The notes under the pieces are model-generated. The model did no database searches, had not been told where the DNA came from, and saw only the letters and a program-made list of their open reading frames with translations. Source: JARROD01 sp037384225 (lineage in GTDB: Bacteria; Pseudomonadota; Gammaproteobacteria; Pseudomonadales; Cellvibrionaceae). Taken from it: a DNA stretch of 18,101 nt. The position numbers and the translations under genes were made by a program. The stretch covers positions 1 through 18,101 of the forward strand of contig JARROD010000031.1 in assembly GCA_037384225.1 (NCBI GenBank), in the 5' to 3' direction. Positions 8,044 through 15,418 of the stretch are shown in pieces (the first letter of the stretch is position 1; the number at the start of each line of letters is the position of its first letter).

Positions 8044-8089
8044 CCCAGGGCCGCCTGACAGTGTGTCTACCTCGGGTTAATGAGAAGTT
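8031..8089. repeat. Dispersed imperfect palindrome, copy 2, overlapping the addA-like stop codon
   Basis: The left arm AATTTCTCAATAACCC (8031-8046) pairs with GGGTTAATGAGAAGTT (8074-8089) with one G-T pair and one mismatch. The addA-like TAA (8041-8043) is inside the left arm. The 27-bp centre contains ACAGTGT, also found in the centre of the copy at 18026-18092. No T-run follows, but the RNA hairpin could still protect the 3' end of the upstream mRNA. Confidence 0.75.
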
Positions 8090-8144
8090 ACCCCCATTGA
8101 CGAAAAATAGGGGTAAAATACTCAGCACAGATGAAAACCAAATA

Positions 8145-8180
8145 AGGGCTGCCGTAGAAATTAATTTCTACGGCAGCCCT
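8145..8180. repeat. 36-bp perfect palindrome upstream of the DAHP synthase gene
   Basis: Positions 8145-8180 are perfectly self-complementary about 8162/8163. The half is AGGGCTGCCGTAGAAATT, followed by its exact reverse complement with no spacer. It ends 43 bp before the DAHP synthase start. There is no T-run on the plus strand; on the minus strand a broken T-rich stretch follows, weakly terminator-like. It could be an operator, an RNA hairpin in the leader or a repeat element. It does not look like a TyrR box or a Trp/Tyr/Phe leader peptide attenuator. No strong sigma70 promoter was identified between 8090 and 8223. Confidence 0.85.
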
Positions 8181-8223
8181 AACATTGCCACCATAAACAT
8201 AAGTTAATTGAATCGGATCCGCC

Positions 8224-9300
8224 ATGAAGCCCATAGCTGTCGATGACCTGAATGTCATCTCACAGGAAGTCCTGATCGCCCCCAAAGATCTTAAGACCGA
8301 ACTGCCCGTCACCGAGTCCGCGCTGGAAACCATTGCCAACGGCCGCGAGACAGTCCGTCGCATACTGAACCGACAAGACCACCGCCTGATGGTGGTTATC
8401 GGCCCCTGCTCGATCCACGATGTGGAAGCCGCCAAAGATTACGCCCGACGTCTGAAAACCCTGGCCGATGAGGTCGGCGATACCCTGTTTGTTGTTATGC
8501 GCGTGTACTTTGAAAAACCGCGCACTACTGTAGGCTGGAAAGGGCTGATTAACGACCCTTATCTGAATGACTCCTTTAAAATCCAGGAAGGACTGCATAT
8601 CGGCCGCCAGCTGCTGCTGGATATTTCGGCGCTGGGACTGCCCGCCGCCACTGAAGCGCTGGACCCCATCTCGCCCCAATACCTGCAGGATCTAATCAGT
8701 TGGTCCGCCATCGGCGCCCGCACCACGGAGTCCCAGACTCACCGAGAAATGGCCAGCGGTCTGTCTTGCGCCGTGGGTTTCAAAAACGGCACCGACGGCA
8801 GCCTTACCGTGGCCATCAATGCCCTGCAGTCGGTCTCCAGCCCGCATAGATTTTTGGGTATCAATAAGGATGGACAGGTCGCCATTATCCATACCCGCGG
8901 CAACCCTTTCAGCCATGTGGTTCTGCGCGGAGGCAACGGTAAACCCAATTACGACTCTGTCAGTGTGGCCATGTGCGAGCAGGAATTAAGGAAAGCCGGT
9001 ATCAGTGAAAATATTATGGTCGACTGCAGCCACGCCAACTCCAATAAAAATCACGAGTTACAGCCGCTGGTGATGGACAATGTTTGCAATCAGATCATCG
9101 AGGGCAATCGATCCATCATCGGCATTATGGTGGAGAGCAATATCGGCGAAGGCAACCAGCGTATTACCGCCAACCTGGACGATCTGGATTATGGTGTCTC
9201 GGTAACTGACGCCTGCATCGGTTGGGAAACCACCGAAACTACCCTGCGCACGATGCACAGAAAATTGAAAAACGTGCTGCCGCAACGACTGACGGACTGA
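8224..9300 (+). CDS. aroG: 3-deoxy-7-phosphoheptulonate (DAHP) synthase, type I (AroG/F/H class)
   Basis: This enzyme condenses phosphoenolpyruvate and erythrose 4-phosphate to DAHP, the first step of the shikimate pathway, using a divalent metal in the cytoplasm. The 358-residue length fits the AroF/AroG/AroH class. Signatures include IGPCSIHD (59-66, metal-ligand C62), YFEKPRTTVGWKGLINDP, GARTTESQTHREMASGLS, RGGNGKPNYD, the metal histidine of DCSHANS, the metal glutamate of MVESNIGEGNQ, and DACIGW. The long N-terminal segment belongs to the allosteric part of this class. Which amino acid inhibits it (Phe, Tyr or Trp) cannot be decided from sequence reading, so the symbol is a class label. 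The ATG at 8224 has only a weak Shine-Dalgarno. A 36-bp palindrome lies just upstream and a hairpin just downstream. Confidence 0.95.
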   Translation: MKPIAVDDLNVISQEVLIAPKDLKTELPVTESALETIANGRETVRRILNRQDHRLMVVIGPCSIHDVEAAKDYARRLKTLADEVGDTLFVVMRVYFEKPRTTVGWKGLINDPYLNDSFKIQEGLHIGRQLLLDISALGLPAATEALDPISPQYLQDLISWSAIGARTTESQTHREMASGLSCAVGFKNGTDGSLTVAINALQSVSSPHRFLGINKDGQVAIIHTRGNPFSHVVLRGGNGKPNYDSVSVAMCEQELRKAGISENIMVDCSHANSNKNHELQPLVMDNVCNQIIEGNRSIIGIMVESNIGEGNQRITANLDDLDYGVSVTDACIGWETTETTLRTMHRKLKNVLPQRLTD

Positions 9301-9323
9301 GGTAATATCGCTCGCCGCCGAAC

Positions 9324-9346
9324 GCCCGCAATCTGGTATTGCGGGC
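9324..9346. terminator. Hairpin between convergent aroG and nfuA
   Basis: The stem GCCCGCAAT (9324-9332) pairs perfectly with ATTGCGGGC (9338-9346) around a 5-nt loop. It starts 23 bp after the DAHP synthase stop and ends 6 bp before the nfuA stop, the right place for a shared bidirectional terminator. Neither side has a T-run, so intrinsic termination may be weak and the hairpin may mainly protect 3' ends. Confidence 0.55.
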
Positions 9347-9352
9347 TACTAA

Positions 9353-9937
9353 CTAGTAGTAAGCCTGCGACCGGTCCGTGTGGTCAGTAAGGTCCCTGAC
9401 CCCCTGCAACTCAGGAATTTTTTCCATCAATGTTTTTTCAACCCCATCCTTGAGTGTCAAATCGACAGCGCTACACCCCTGGCAACCGCCCCCGAACTGC
9501 AGCACGGCATAGTTGTCCTCCGTCACGTCCATCAGACTCACCATGCCGCCATGGGCCGCCAGCCCCGGATTGATTTCGTTGTAAAGCACGTAGTTGATCC
9601 TGTCTTCCATGGGGCTGTCATCGGTAATTTTGGGCATCTTCGAGTTCGGCGCCCGGATGGTCAGCTGGCCACCCATACGGTCCGGCGAATAATCCACCTT
9701 CGCCTCGTCCAGAAAGGGCACACTGCGTTCCTCAAAATAAGCCTTGAAACCAGTAAACTCCATCACCTGATCCCCTTCCTGCTCCTCGCCGGGGCGACAA
9801 TAGGCGATGCAGGTCTCCGCCTGGGGCGTGCCCGGATTGCTGACAAACATGCGAATGCCAATTCCCTCACAATCCTGTTTTGCCAGCAATTCCACAAGGT
9901 ATTCCTGGGCAGATTCAGTAATCGTCACATTAACCAT
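9353..9937 (-). CDS. nfuA: Fe-S cluster carrier protein NfuA
   Basis: NfuA is a scaffold or carrier that binds a [4Fe-4S] cluster at a dimer interface and delivers it to apo-proteins, especially under iron limitation or oxidative stress. The 194-residue protein has the two expected parts: a degenerate A-type-carrier-like N-terminal domain and a C-terminal NifU domain with GGGCQGCSAVDLTLKDGVE (C152 and C155, matching C149 and C152 of E. coli). The reading frame stays open upstream to 10159, but that extension overlaps marR, is unlike the family and has no homology I recognise. I therefore chose the ATG at 9937, which gives MVNVTITESAQEYL and the normal length. It lies 77 bp after marR on the same strand. 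Co-transcription is possible, but no functional link is evident. Confidence 0.95.
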   Translation of the reverse strand: MVNVTITESAQEYLVELLAKQDCEGIGIRMFVSNPGTPQAETCIAYCRPGEEQEGDQVMEFTGFKAYFEERSVPFLDEAKVDYSPDRMGGQLTIRAPNSKMPKITDDSPMEDRINYVLYNEINPGLAAHGGMVSLMDVTEDNYAVLQFGGGCQGCSAVDLTLKDGVEKTLMEKIPELQGVRDLTDHTDRSQAYY

Positions 9938-10014
9938 AAGTTCATACCCGATTGATTTACTCGGAAATTCTACGCCATTCTTGCGCGTATAAAAACCGTA
10001 AAACTTTTGGGGCT

Positions 10015-10515
10015 TCAGTTGCCTTCGTGCGCCGCCCTGTCGGCGCTGGGCTGGCGCCAAAAGCCCGGCTCGTCGAGTCTGCTTTCCAACTTGCTCAGTA
10101 TACTCAGCAGATCCCGATATTCCGGCGAATTCAGCGATTGCAGCAATTCGGCCTCCCACGCCAGGGCTATGGGTATGAGTGTTTTATACAGCTCCTTGCC
10201 TCGCTCCGATAAGGATAGAAAATAAGCTCTGTTGTCGGACTGGCTTTTTTTCCGCAACAGATAACCTTTGTCTTCCATCAGTTTAATGGCTCTCGATACC
10301 ATGGATTTATCCATGGCTGTCATCTGCCCCAGATCCTTGGCATTCTGGCATTGTGATTCCCCCAGATGGACTAAAATTCTCCACTCGGCAATACCGATAT
10401 CAAACTCCTCGCGGTAGACCTGCGACAGAGAATCGCTCACCCGCTTGGCGATCAGCGTCAGGCGATAGGGGAGAAAATCCCGCAACGACAAGGTATTGCT
10501 TTTGTTGTCCTGCAT
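10015..10515 (-). CDS. MarR-family transcriptional regulator
   Basis: This 166-residue winged-helix protein is of MarR type: a helical dimerisation N-terminus, then IAEWRILVHLGES, the recognition helix region MTAMDKSMVSRAIKLMEDKGYL, and the wing LLRKKSQSDNRAYFLSLSERG with the typical DxR. MarR proteins usually repress nearby genes until an aromatic ligand or CoA thioester binds. It sits 51 bp after the catabolic operon on the same strand, so it is a candidate regulator of that operon; this is inference. The frame extends to a TTG at 10557, but the added residues overlap a repeat-like sequence and look unlike a MarR N-terminus. I prefer the ATG at 10515, giving MQDNKSNTLSLRDFLPYRL. A possible Shine-Dalgarno AGGAG lies rather far (14 nt) upstream of it. 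Confidence 0.9.
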   Translation of the reverse strand: MQDNKSNTLSLRDFLPYRLTLIAKRVSDSLSQVYREEFDIGIAEWRILVHLGESQCQNAKDLGQMTAMDKSMVSRAIKLMEDKGYLLRKKSQSDNRAYFLSLSERGKELYKTLIPIALAWEAELLQSLNSPEYRDLLSILSKLESRLDEPGFWRQPSADRAAHEGN

Positions 10516-10547
10516 CGTTTTAACAACGGCTCCTATTAGTAACGGGC

Positions 10548-10559
10548 AACGTCTCAATA
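10548..10559. repeat. Solo arm of the dispersed palindrome family
   Basis: AACGTCTCAATA is identical to 18028-18039, the left arm of palindrome copy 3. No reverse-complement partner is seen within about 70 bp on either side. It lies in the 51-bp gap between marR and the aldo/keto reductase gene. A 12-bp match could be chance, though its intergenic position fits the other copies. Confidence 0.35.
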
Positions 10560-10566
10560 TCGACTT

Positions 10567-11574
10567 CTACTGAACGGTAAGCTCTTCTGTATCGATCTCT
10601 TTTTGTGTCGCTTCAGCGTAGCGCGGGCCGCTCACAGTCCCCGCATTGATCAGGGCTTGCAAACGCTGCGCCTGCACCGCCGTCAAGATAATATCCGCCG
10701 CGCCGATATCCTCCCGCAAATGGGTCACCGAGGTGGTCCCCGGAATCGGAATAATATGCTCACCGCGCCGCAGCAGCCACGCAAGCGCCAGTTGCGCCAT
10801 GGAACAACCGATCTCGGCGGCCAGTTCCCGATAGCGATCGAGCAGCGTTAGATTAGCGCTGAAATGGGGTTCCTGAAAACGCGGCATATTGCGGCGGATG
10901 TCCTTTTCCACAAACGCTGAAGGGTCTCTGACAGCGCCGCTGAGAAACCCCCGCCCCAGCGGTGAAAAGGCCACAAACGCTGCCTTCAACTCGCGACAGG
11001 CGTCGAGCACCGCCACTTCCGCGTTCCGGGTCCACAGAGAAAATTCCGTTTGCACCGCCGCGATGGGATGCACCGCGTGGGCACGGCGCAGGGTCGCCGC
11101 CGACACCTCCGACAGCCCGATGGCGCGTACCTTACCGGCGCGCACCATATCCGCCAGAGCACCGACACTGTCCTCGATGGGCACGGATTTGTCCCAACGG
11201 TGTAAATAATAGAGATCGATTACCTCCGTCTGCAGCCGCCGCAGCGAATCTTCCAGGGTCTGTTGCAGGGTCTGCGGCCGGCCGTCGATCACCCGCTTGC
11301 CGTAGACACCGGTCATACCACATTTGCTCGCCAGATGAATGCGCTGGCGGTAGGGTTTCAGCGCTTCGCCGAGCAGCTCTTCATTGCGGCCAAAACCGTA
11401 GAGCGCGGCGCTATCGAAATGGGTGATGCCGAGGTCGACGGCCTGGTGCAATAACCGCACCCCATCGGCATGGGTGGGCGGCGTGCCATAGGCGTGACTC
11501 AGATTCATACAGCCGAGGCCGATACTGGCAACTTCAACGCCCGCGATCCGACGCTTTTTCATCAATGACCGCAT
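10567..11574 (-). CDS. Aldo/keto reductase coupled to the protocatechuate 4,5-cleavage operon
   Basis: This 335-residue NAD(P)H-dependent oxidoreductase has the AKR (beta/alpha)8 fold. The catalytic tetrad is visible: D54 and Y59 in HFDSAALYG, K84 in LASKCGM, and H125 in LYYLHRWD. The late segment IIPIPGTTSVTHLREDI is the usual coenzyme-binding stretch. It resembles the perakine/pyridoxal-reductase-like (AKR13-type) groups rather than a known lig enzyme. Its ATG overlaps the ligC stop by one base (TGATG), so translation is coupled to the pathway genes. A second in-frame ATG at residue 5 is an alternative start. The known 4,5-cleavage pathway has no step needing this family. It might reduce an aromatic aldehyde that feeds the pathway or detoxify a reactive semialdehyde; both are guesses. 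Confidence 0.85.
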   Translation of the reverse strand: MRSLMKKRRIAGVEVASIGLGCMNLSHAYGTPPTHADGVRLLHQAVDLGITHFDSAALYGFGRNEELLGEALKPYRQRIHLASKCGMTGVYGKRVIDGRPQTLQQTLEDSLRRLQTEVIDLYYLHRWDKSVPIEDSVGALADMVRAGKVRAIGLSEVSAATLRRAHAVHPIAAVQTEFSLWTRNAEVAVLDACRELKAAFVAFSPLGRGFLSGAVRDPSAFVEKDIRRNMPRFQEPHFSANLTLLDRYRELAAEIGCSMAQLALAWLLRRGEHIIPIPGTTSVTHLREDIGAADIILTAVQAQRLQALINAGTVSGPRYAEATQKEIDTEELTVQ

Positions 11575-12530
11575 CAGTTGGACGCCCCCGCGTTCAACGA
11601 CTGTTCCAGTTGATCCAGTACCCGATAACAGGGCAGCACCTGGCTGACGCTGGCATTGGGTTCGCGGCCGCCGGCGATGGCGGCGAAAAACTCCCGATCC
11701 TGAAGCTCAATACCATTCATGGACACATCCACCCGGGACACGTCGATAGCCTCTTCGCGGCCTGTAACCAAATCGTCGTAACGGGCGATATAGGTGCCGT
11801 TGTCGCAGATATAGCGAAAGAAGGTGCCCAAAGGTCCGTCATTGTTAAACGACAGCGACAAGGTACAAATCGCCCCGGAGCGGGTTTGCAGCTGAATCGA
11901 CATATCCATGGCAATGCCCAGATCCGGATGCGTGGGACCCTGTATAGCGTTGGCCTTCACCACCTCTTCGCCGGTCTGGTATTGAAACAGGTCAACGGTG
12001 TGGGCGGCATGGTGCCAGAGCAGGTGGTCAGTCCAGGAACGGGGCTGGCCAAGCGCGTTCATATTGGTGCGGCGAAAGAAGTAGGTCTGCACATCCATCT
12101 GCTGGATTTTGAGTTCGCCTGTCAGAATGCGTTTATGCACCCATTGGTGCGAAGGGTTAAAGCGCCGGGTATGCCCCACCATGCACATCAAACCGGTGTC
12201 ACGCTGTACCCGGTCGACAGCCTCGGCGTCGGCCAGGCTTTCGGCGAGCGGGATCTCCACCTGGACATGCTTGCCCGCCTGCATACACTGAATCGCCTGA
12301 GCGGCGTGCAACTGTGTAGGGGTACAGAGGATCGTCGCCTCCACACCGGGCTGCGCCAGTGCCTGTGCCAGTTCGGTAGTAACATGTGCGATGCCGTATC
12401 TAGCGGCGACTTCCCGGGTGGCGTCGAGACGCCTGCCCACCAGCGATACCACCTCGACCTCGTCGATGTTTTTGATCGCCTCCAGGTGTTTGATGCCGAA
12501 GGCACCGGCTCCGGCGAGAACAACTTTCAT
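11574..12530 (-). CDS. ligC: 4-carboxy-2-hydroxymuconate-6-semialdehyde dehydrogenase LigC
   Basis: LigC oxidises CHMS, in its cyclic hemiacetal form, to 2-pyrone-4,6-dicarboxylate with NADP+, the step after protocatechuate 4,5-cleavage. The 318-residue protein is of the GFO/IDH/MocA family. The Rossmann start is VLAGAGAFGIKHLEAI (G7-A8-G9-A10-F11-G12), followed by VVSLVGRR, ILCTPTQLHAAQAI and the catalytic-domain lead GKHVQVEIPLAESLADAE. The segment GHTRRFNPSHQWVHKRI and the later WTDHLLWHHAAHTVDLFQYQTGE agree with LigC of Sphingobium SYK-6 as I remember it. The start at 12530 has a fair Shine-Dalgarno (GGAG about 6 nt upstream). It follows ligI after 123 bp and overlaps the next gene's start. 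Confidence 0.93.
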   Translation of the reverse strand: MKVVLAGAGAFGIKHLEAIKNIDEVEVVSLVGRRLDATREVAARYGIAHVTTELAQALAQPGVEATILCTPTQLHAAQAIQCMQAGKHVQVEIPLAESLADAEAVDRVQRDTGLMCMVGHTRRFNPSHQWVHKRILTGELKIQQMDVQTYFFRRTNMNALGQPRSWTDHLLWHHAAHTVDLFQYQTGEEVVKANAIQGPTHPDLGIAMDMSIQLQTRSGAICTLSLSFNNDGPLGTFFRYICDNGTYIARYDDLVTGREEAIDVSRVDVSMNGIELQDREFFAAIAGGREPNASVSQVLPCYRVLDQLEQSLNAGASN

Positions 12531-12558
12531 AATCCACTCCCGTCATTTACTCACATTG

Positions 12559-12574
12559 CCCCCTTCTTAGGGGG
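12559..12574. other. Small GC hairpin in the ligI-ligC gap
   Basis: CCCCCT (12559-12564) and AGGGGG (12569-12574) form a perfect 6-bp stem with a 4-nt loop in the 123-bp gap before ligC. There is no adjacent T-run. It may fine-tune mRNA processing or partial read-through inside the operon. I see no promoter in this gap that I would defend. Confidence 0.4.
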
Positions 12575-12653
12575 ATTTCCTGAATCAGATGGCCGACCGC
12601 GGTATACGAAGCCGGCACATGATAAAGCGGTACACTTCAGTGACCTTGTCGCC

Positions 12654-13559
12654 CTAAGTGTCGCAACACAACTCCGGCCAATATAAACGCAGCGGGTTGT
12701 GCACCAGCAGTTTTTGCCGCAGCTCGGCACTGGGGGCGATGCGGGGAATAAAATCCACCAGTTTTCCGTCGTCCGGCATATGCGACTTCATATTCGGGTG
12801 CGGCCAGTCTGTGCCCCAAAGCACCCGATCGGGAAAACTTTCCACGACACGACGGGCGAAGGGTACCACATCGCTGTAATCCGGTGGCCCGGATAGCGAC
12901 AGCCGCTCCGGGCAGCTGACTTTGGACCAGAAGTTTTCATGCTCGCGTAGCAGGCGCAGAAACAGTTCGAACTCCGGCCCATCGACCGGTTTGCCGACAT
13001 CCGGTCTGCCCATGTGATCCACAACCACGGTGGTCGGCAGCGTTGTAAAAAAATCGTAAAGCTGCGGCAATTCCTGCGCTTCAAAATAGATCACAATATG
13101 CCAGCCCAGCGGCCGGATACGCGCGGCAATCGTGGTCAGCGTATCGAATGGCAGCGCGTCTACCAAACGCTTGACAAAATTGAACCGCACCCCGCGAACG
13201 CCGGCCTGGTGCAGGCTCTGTAACTGTCCGTCAGTGATGTCGGCCGTCACCGTCGCCACGCCGCGGGCGCGGCCCCCGGAGGACTGCAGCGCATCGACCA
13301 ATGCGCGGTTATCGGCACCGTGACAGGTTGCCTGGACAATGACATTGCGGTTGAAGCCAAGCTGATCGCGCAGCGCCCACAGTTGCTCCCTGGAGGCGTC
13401 GCAGGGGGTGTATTTACGCTCCGGGGCAAAGGGAAACGCCGCCCCCGGACCAAACACATGGCAGTGGGCGTCGACGGCACCTGCCGGCGGTGTGAAATCA
13501 GGTTTTGACGGCTGGGGGTGAAACGGCAGCCAGTCGGCATCCATTTGAAATTCGCCCAT
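12654..13559 (-). CDS. ligI: 2-pyrone-4,6-dicarboxylate lactonase LigI
   Basis: LigI hydrolyses 2-pyrone-4,6-dicarboxylate (PDC) to 4-oxalomesaconate. The 301-residue protein belongs to the amidohydrolase superfamily. VDAHCHVFGP (H32, H34) opens the barrel. GVRFNFVKRL supplies a substrate-carboxylate arginine, VVDHMGRPD the later histidine, and GTDWPHPN the conserved catalytic aspartate at the end of strand 8. LigI is known to work without a tightly bound metal, unlike most relatives. The ATG at 13559 overlaps the ligJ stop by one base (TGATG), and a GGGGA Shine-Dalgarno lies inside ligJ. A second ATG at residue 6 is possible but less well placed. The hydrolase and the following hydratase are thus translated as a coupled pair. 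Confidence 0.95.
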   Translation of the reverse strand: MGEFQMDADWLPFHPQPSKPDFTPPAGAVDAHCHVFGPGAAFPFAPERKYTPCDASREQLWALRDQLGFNRNVIVQATCHGADNRALVDALQSSGGRARGVATVTADITDGQLQSLHQAGVRGVRFNFVKRLVDALPFDTLTTIAARIRPLGWHIVIYFEAQELPQLYDFFTTLPTTVVVDHMGRPDVGKPVDGPEFELFLRLLREHENFWSKVSCPERLSLSGPPDYSDVVPFARRVVESFPDRVLWGTDWPHPNMKSHMPDDGKLVDFIPRIAPSAELRQKLLVHNPLRLYWPELCCDT

Positions 13560-14584
13560 CAGTGTTTTCCCCGCGCTTTCAGCGCCGCGTCGAGACGCGG
13601 ATAAACCCGCCTGGCATTGAGTTCGAAAACTTTGCGCTTGTCCGGCGCGGGAATATCCAGAGCGTCAATATAGCGTTTAGTGTCATCGAAGTAATGGCCC
13701 GTCTGCGGATCTATACCGCGCACCGCCCCGACCATTTCAGAACCGAACAGAATATTGTCGATATCGATGACTTTAAACAACAGGTCGATACCTTCCTGGT
13801 GGTAGACACACGTGTCGAAGAATACATTTTTCATTACATGCTCCGGCAGCGGCGGGCGCTTGAGCATATCGGCCAGCCCCCGGTAACGGCCCCAGTGGTA
13901 AGGCACCGCGCCGCCGCCATGGGGGATGATGAAACGCAGGTCGGGAAAGTCGCCGAACAGATCCCCCTGGATAAACTGCATAAACGCCGTGGTATCGGCG
14001 TTGATGTAGTGAGCGCCGGTAGCGTGGAAATTGGGGTTGCAGGAGGATGAGACATGGATCATGGCCGGCACATCCAGTTCCACCATTTTTTCGAAAAACG
14101 GGTACCAGTGTTTATCGGTCAGCGGCGGCGCGGTCCAGTGGCCACCGGAAGGATCCGGGTTAAGATTGCAGCCGACAAAACCGAGTTCATTGACGCAGCG
14201 TTCGAGTTCAGCGATGGAGTTGGCGATAGGCACTCCCGGCGACTGCGGCAACTGACAGACGCCGATGAAGTTGTCGGGGTAGAGTTCCACCACCCGCTTA
14301 ATGAGGTCGTTGCAGGCTCGCGTCCACGGCTGCGAGGTGGCTTCGTCACCGACGTGGTGGGCCATGGCCGAAGCGCGGGGCGAAAAGATCGTCATATCCA
14401 ACCCCCTTTCCCGCAATAGCTTCAACTGGTTGGTTTCGATACTTTCGCGGATTTGGTCATCACTGATAACCGCAGCCGCGGGCTCCGGTAGGGTCGAATC
14501 CTGCAGCCGCGCCAGCTGCGCCTGACGAAAGTCCTGATGCGGCCCGGGGGCCGTGGTGTAATGTCCGTGACAGTCGATAATCAT
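13559..14584 (-). CDS. ligJ: 4-oxalomesaconate hydratase LigJ
   Basis: LigJ adds water to 4-oxalomesaconate to give 4-carboxy-4-hydroxy-2-oxoadipate (CHA). The 341 residues equal the length of Sphingobium LigJ as I recall it. This is an amidohydrolase-type TIM barrel that acts as a hydratase. The HxH motif MIIDCHGHY (H6, H8), the histidine of AMIHVSSS (H177) and the glutamate of LFGSEMVGAV (E283) match the zinc ligands described for LigJ within one residue. E283 replaces the aspartate usual in hydrolase relatives and separates it from LigI. FIIPHGGGAVPYHWGR is another family stretch. The start lies 57 bp after ligK, with AGGA unusually close to the ATG. It is unrelated to the GalB-type hydratase that does the same job in Pseudomonas. 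Confidence 0.93.
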   Translation of the reverse strand: MIIDCHGHYTTAPGPHQDFRQAQLARLQDSTLPEPAAAVISDDQIRESIETNQLKLLRERGLDMTIFSPRASAMAHHVGDEATSQPWTRACNDLIKRVVELYPDNFIGVCQLPQSPGVPIANSIAELERCVNELGFVGCNLNPDPSGGHWTAPPLTDKHWYPFFEKMVELDVPAMIHVSSSCNPNFHATGAHYINADTTAFMQFIQGDLFGDFPDLRFIIPHGGGAVPYHWGRYRGLADMLKRPPLPEHVMKNVFFDTCVYHQEGIDLLFKVIDIDNILFGSEMVGAVRGIDPQTGHYFDDTKRYIDALDIPAPDKRKVFELNARRVYPRLDAALKARGKH

Positions 14585-14641
14585 ATTCCTGCATCCACAT
14601 TCTTGAAATTAATTGGCACATTAAGGAACGGGCACGCCGTC

Positions 14642-15337
14642 TCAATCGAGCTCGGCGAGGGTATCGAGATACACCAGCCCCGCTTCTTCCAGCCGCGGTC
14701 GCATGTTGTACATATCCAACCCCAATTCGCCGGCGGCGAGCCGGGCGCGCTTGGCGGCTTCGTTGGCCTCGCGTTTTTCAGCCGCGGCCAACGCGTCGTC
14801 TGCGCGGCGACGCGGCACCACCACCACGCCGTCGTCATCGGCAATCACCGCATCGCCCGGCGTCACCAACTGACCGGCGCAGACCAGCGGCACGTTGACA
14901 CAACCCAGGGTGTTTTTCACTGTGCCCTTGGCCGAGATGGCCCGCGACCAGACCGGAAAATCCATCTCCTGCAGTTCGCGCACATCCCGCACACCGGCGT
15001 CGATCACCAACCCTCTCACCCCGCGCGCCTTGGCGGACGTTGCCAGCAGATCACCGAACATGCCATCGGTGTTGTCGGTGGTGCAACCCACCACCAGGAT
15101 ATCGCCGGGCTGGCACAGCTCAATGGCCACGTGGATCATCCAGTTATCCCCCGGCTGTGCCAGAATCGTCACCGCGCTACCGCCGATGCGGGCACCGGGG
15201 TAGATGGGGCGCATATAGGGTTTCAGCAGCCCGATGCGCCCCTGAGCTTCGTGAACGGTTGACACCCCCAAGTGTCCGAGGCCGTCTACAGTGTTTGCAT
15301 CGGCGCGCTCGATAGTGCGTACAGCTGTTGGTTTCAT
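14642..15337 (-). CDS. ligK: 4-carboxy-4-hydroxy-2-oxoadipate (CHA/HMG) aldolase
   Basis: This aldolase cleaves CHA to pyruvate and oxaloacetate, the last step of the 4,5-cleavage route. It also splits 4-hydroxy-4-methyl-2-oxoglutarate and can decarboxylate oxaloacetate. The 231-residue protein has the RraA-like fold. The motifs are GVSTVHEAQGR near 24-34, GDILVVGCTTDNTDGMFGDLLATSAKARGVRGLVIDAGVRDV (78-119) and GDAVIADDDGVVVVPR. R117 and D118 correspond to the catalytic arginine and the metal-binding aspartate of class II HMG/CHA aldolases. The long C-terminal tail with many charged residues is usual for the true aldolases and separates them from RraA. The same enzyme is called GalC or ProA elsewhere. 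Confidence 0.94.
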   Translation of the reverse strand: MKPTAVRTIERADANTVDGLGHLGVSTVHEAQGRIGLLKPYMRPIYPGARIGGSAVTILAQPGDNWMIHVAIELCQPGDILVVGCTTDNTDGMFGDLLATSAKARGVRGLVIDAGVRDVRELQEMDFPVWSRAISAKGTVKNTLGCVNVPLVCAGQLVTPGDAVIADDDGVVVVPRRRADDALAAAEKREANEAAKRARLAAGELGLDMYNMRPRLEEAGLVYLDTLAELD

Positions 15338-15418
15338 TGCCAGTACTCTTGTGTTAGTTCTACTCGTTCAGTTCATTGGGACCGTTCAGTGCAGTTCAAT
15401 CCACACATTTACCGGCCG

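Noticed and set aside
8145..8180. Rho-independent terminator for the addA-like gene
   Set aside because: The palindrome is not followed by a T-run on the plus strand and lies about 100 bp past the stop codon.
9938..10159. N-terminal extension of nfuA by 74 residues
   Set aside because: The extension overlaps the marR coding region, is rich in Arg/Gln with no family resemblance, and would exceed the NfuA length. The ATG at 9937 fits the family.
11565..12686. Long open frame on the plus strand (373 codons) opposite ligC
   Set aside because: It is the antisense shadow of ligC, caused by GC-biased codon use. The product has no recognisable domain, and ligC has clear family motifs throughout.
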